Positions 6,677 through 6,852 of a stretch of DNA of 6,852 nt are shown here, piece after piece; position 1 is the first letter of the stretch; each line of letters starts with the position of its first letter. Made by a program: the position numbers and the translations under genes. This stretch comes from Prevotellaceae bacterium UBA3646. Its GTDB lineage: Bacteria > Bacteroidota > Bacteroidia > Bacteroidales > Bacteroidaceae. The stretch spans positions 1 through 6,852 of the forward strand of contig DFKL01000133.1 of NCBI GenBank assembly GCA_002373535.1. The letters run 5' to 3'. Under the pieces are notes generated by a model. It was not told where the DNA came from and did not search any database. It saw nothing but the letters and a program-made list of their open reading frames with translations.

Positions 6677-6684
6677 CAAAGGTA
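6677..6684 (-). promoter_or_regulatory. -7 element of the ATPase operon promoter
   Basis: Read on the minus strand this is TACCTTTG, an exact TAnnTTTG box 31 bp upstream of the ATPase ATG. No perfect TTTG lies at the usual 19-bp distance; TTTC (complement of 6702-6705, 17 bp away) is the nearest substitute. The promoter may therefore be weak or activator-dependent. Confidence 0.55.
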
Positions 6685-6734
6685 GCACAATTTCTTGAGA
6701 CGAAAGAACAAAAGACGAAAAATCCCTCAAAAGT

Positions 6735-6764
6735 TTTGTAATCTCTATATTCTGTGTACCTTTG
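6735..6764 (+). promoter_or_regulatory. Rightward Bacteroidetes-type promoter, divergent from the ATPase operon
   Basis: -33 TTTG (6735-6738) and -7 TACCTTTG (6757-6764) are 18 bp apart. Transcription should begin near 6770 and run rightwards out of the window through the adjacent stem-loop. Both -7 boxes in this intergenic region are identical (TACCTTTG) and face opposite ways. Confidence 0.72.
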
Positions 6765-6765
6765 C

Positions 6766-6809
6766 CCCGACAATGAGCCATTGAAACAGGCTGGTGGCTC
6801 AGCGTCGGG
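6766..6809 (+). ncRNA. Unidentified structured RNA or leader (two-step stem-loop)
   Basis: The outer arms CCCGAC (6766-6771) and GTCGGG (6804-6809) pair perfectly. After a 2x2 internal loop (AA/GC), the inner arms TGAGCCA (6774-6780) and TGGCTCA (6795-6801) also pair perfectly, closing a 14-nt loop. It sits immediately after a good promoter. If transcription starts at about 6770, part of the outer arm may not be transcribed. I do not recognise an RNA family. The sequence after it (6810-6852) has only very short open frames; the ATG at 6846, preceded by an AGGAA stretch, could open a gene beyond the edge, which would make this a structured 5' leader. It could also be a small RNA, or a DNA-level inverted repeat at the end of a mobile element. 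Confidence 0.45.
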
Positions 6810-6852
6810 AGTTCATTGACAAGCAAATCACGGCAGAATGAGGAAATGAGAA

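Noticed and set aside
6599..6826. 75-codon minus-strand frame at the right edge
   Set aside because: It spans the divergent promoter region and overlaps the ATPase start, with no recognisable domain and no promoter upstream of its ATG.
1..6852. CRISPR array, tRNA, rRNA or insertion sequence
   Set aside because: I saw no regularly spaced repeat units, no tRNA- or rRNA-like sequence and no transposase frame. The only repeat-related sequence is the tracrRNA anti-repeat.

Overview
The window reads as a Bacteroidota chromosome segment, most likely from the order Bacteroidales (Prevotella-like). Three things point there: promoters of the TTTG / 18-19 bp / TAnnTTTG type, a sulfatase whose C-terminus looks like a type IX secretion sorting domain, and a Cas9 and tracrRNA of the kind found in Bacteroidetes. 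Genus and species cannot be fixed from the sequence. All four recognisable protein genes lie on the minus strand. No tRNA, rRNA, insertion sequence or CRISPR array is visible.

Left part (1-2421): the first 807 codons of an uninterrupted cas9. The window ends just after the HNH core, so the rest of HNH, RuvC-III and the PAM-interacting domain lie off the left edge, as presumably do cas1, cas2 and the array. In the 141-bp gap upstream of cas9 (2422-2562), on the opposite strand, is a compact tracrRNA gene. It has its own textbook promoter, an anti-repeat, an internal hairpin and a terminator hairpin. The anti-repeat predicts a CRISPR repeat beginning (G)TTGTGAATTGCCTT.

Middle (2563-4991): a 718-residue secreted S-type sulfatase. 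It has a signal peptide, an intact Ser-type active site, a trefoil/lectin-like module and a T9SS-like tail. Its promoter is clear, and a perfect 9-3-9 palindrome sits over the -33 element. Cas9 lies just downstream on the same strand with no canonical promoter of its own, so cas9 transcription may depend on read-through. Such a transcript would carry the antisense of the tracrRNA.

Right part (4992-6645): a visibly AT-richer two-gene operon. A 382-residue ABC/OLD-like ATPase is followed after 13 bp by a 163-residue protein with WDY and EVH motifs, ending at a long hairpin terminator. The pair has the form of an ATPase-plus-effector defence module next to CRISPR-Cas. I cannot match it to a named system, and it is the best candidate here for something undescribed.

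Right edge (6646-6852): the operon promoter, facing left, and a strong divergent promoter facing right. The second one drives a perfect two-step stem-loop (6766-6809) of unknown identity, possibly a small RNA or the structured leader of a gene beginning at the window edge.
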